This document shows, piece after piece, positions 5,419-5,968 of a stretch of DNA of 5,968 bases. The DNA is taken from positions 1,432 to 7,399 of the forward strand of contig VBAU01000338.1 in the NCBI GenBank assembly GCA_005883855.1, written 5' to 3'. The translations under genes were made by a program, and so were the position numbers. Below the pieces are notes generated by a model, which was not told where the DNA came from, did no database searches, and was given only the letters and a program-made list of their open reading frames with translations. Every line of letters starts with the position of its first letter. Within the stretch, counting starts at the first letter, position 1. The stretch comes from Bacteroidota bacterium. GTDB lineage: Bacteria > Bacteroidota > Bacteroidia > Chitinophagales > Chitinophagaceae.

Positions 5419-5968
5419 TTACTGATTGACAGCGGTTCCCTGTACAATCTTTGTTCCGGTGAACACCCAGGGTTCTGGTTTCTTTACCTTGGTCTTGGTC
5501 TTGTTACCCTTCGTCTTGGTGACCGTTGCCTTTTCTGTTGTAGCAGATTCGTCGGTCATAGTTGTTGTCGCAAAAACAGAGGCAGGATCAGCATCATTGA
5601 ACGGACGGCCCAACATAATGGTAAGTGTGTTGGCGTCTTTGTCAAAGATTAATGTTCCTTCAGGAACTTCTGTCCCTTCTGCTGTTTTCTGAGCGGGGAT
5701 CTTATAAGTAGCAGGTGTTTTCTTAAAAACGCCTTTTACTCTTCCCTGGGGTAAACCGTCGATCCAAACAAAACCTTTGTTCTGGTCGTCAAGAGTAATG
5801 GTAACTTTTTGGTCTGCATTGGTACTGGATTGATATTGGCCAATCACAGGAAAAATTTGTTCAGTAGTCATAGGATTTGGCATAGGAGCCAGGGTATACT
5901 TTGCTTCGATGGAATCAACAGTAGGATTCCCAGGTTTCTTTGGCTCCGGTGCCGGTTGCGTTGGTTGT
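5419..5968 (-). CDS. Hypothetical, probably exported protein with proline-rich linker (5' end outside window)
   Basis: I do not recognise this family. The frame stays open to the right edge, so the visible part is the C-terminal 182 residues. The in-frame ATG at 5883 is internal, because 28 further codons precede it without a stop. In order there is a proline-rich linker (QPTQPAPEPKKPGNP), then a compact segment of about 110 residues. That segment has alternating beta-strand-like stretches (KVTITLDDQNKGFVWIDGLP, GTLIFDKDANTLTIMLG) and ends in GRPFNDADPASVF. A low-complexity Thr/Lys tail follows (about residues 133-163 of the visible part), then a short end, PWVFTGTKIVQGTAVNQ. No cysteine is visible. 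The linker and beta-rich segment suggest a periplasmic or surface-exposed protein whose signal peptide would lie beyond the window, but this is inference. From memory, similar uncharacterised proteins exist in Chitinophagaceae. It has its own terminator downstream. Confidence 0.8.
   Translation of the reverse strand, partial: QPTQPAPEPKKPGNPTVDSIEAKYTLAPMPNPMTTEQIFPVIGQYQSSTNADQKVTITLDDQNKGFVWIDGLPQGRVKGVFKKTPATYKIPAQKTAEGTEVPEGTLIFDKDANTLTIMLGRPFNDADPASVFATTTMTDESATTEKATVTKTKGNKTKTKVKKPEPWVFTGTKIVQGTAVNQ

Noticed and set aside
5407..5692. Plus-strand frames opposite the hypothetical exported protein
   Set aside because: The minus-strand frame is open to the window edge, has a terminator at its end and a coherent linker-domain-linker layout; the plus-strand frames do not.
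5881..5883. ATG at 5883 as the true start of the hypothetical protein
   Set aside because: The frame continues upstream without a stop through a proline-rich linker to the window edge, so this methionine is most likely internal.

Overview
The window looks like a Bacteroidota chromosome segment, most likely Chitinophagaceae-like. The main sequence evidence is a promoter upstream of hom with the phylum-specific form TTTG-N19-TAnnTTTG (TTTG 5307..5304, TATCTTTG 5284..5277). Start codons lie in A-rich rather than Shine-Dalgarno contexts, AT-rich genes are mixed with GC-rich intergenic repeats, and the protein sequences look like those of that group. The genus-level guess rests on memory of similar proteins, not on a search.

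Layout. Positions 1-1300 (minus strand) hold two glycosyltransferases in one leftward operon: a GT4 enzyme and, one base after its stop, the N-terminus of a DUF1972-type GT4 enzyme that runs off the left edge. Divergent from them is an NAD-dependent sugar-nucleotide epimerase (1426-2397, plus), most like UDP-glucuronate 4-epimerases. It converges on a membrane-anchored GT2 polyprenyl-phosphate glycosyltransferase (2519-3487, minus). The 121 bp between these two genes hold a GC-rich block and four tandem ATTCAC(C/G) heptamers. At 3626-3949 (plus) lies what looks like the amino-terminal stump of a polytopic membrane protein, cut off where it meets the 3' end of homoserine dehydrogenase (hom, 3857-5116, minus). 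Hom has a roughly 150-nt leader with a promoter, an attenuator-like hairpin plus U-tract, and a 13-bp inverted repeat around that hairpin. Upstream of it is the end of an unrecognised, probably exported protein with a proline-rich linker (5419 to beyond the right edge, minus), followed by its own terminator.

How the genes fit together. The left half is typical of surface-polysaccharide synthesis: a sugar-nucleotide epimerase supplies a donor, GT4 enzymes build the repeat unit, and a GT2 enzyme loads a sugar onto a lipid carrier for export or modification. Hom is a housekeeping gene for threonine/methionine synthesis and appears to be transcribed alone from its own promoter within this window.

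I found no CRISPR array, tRNA, rRNA, complete insertion sequence or recognisable defence system. The most unusual features are the structured hom leader, the truncated membrane-protein gene at its 3' end, and the composite intergenic repeat.
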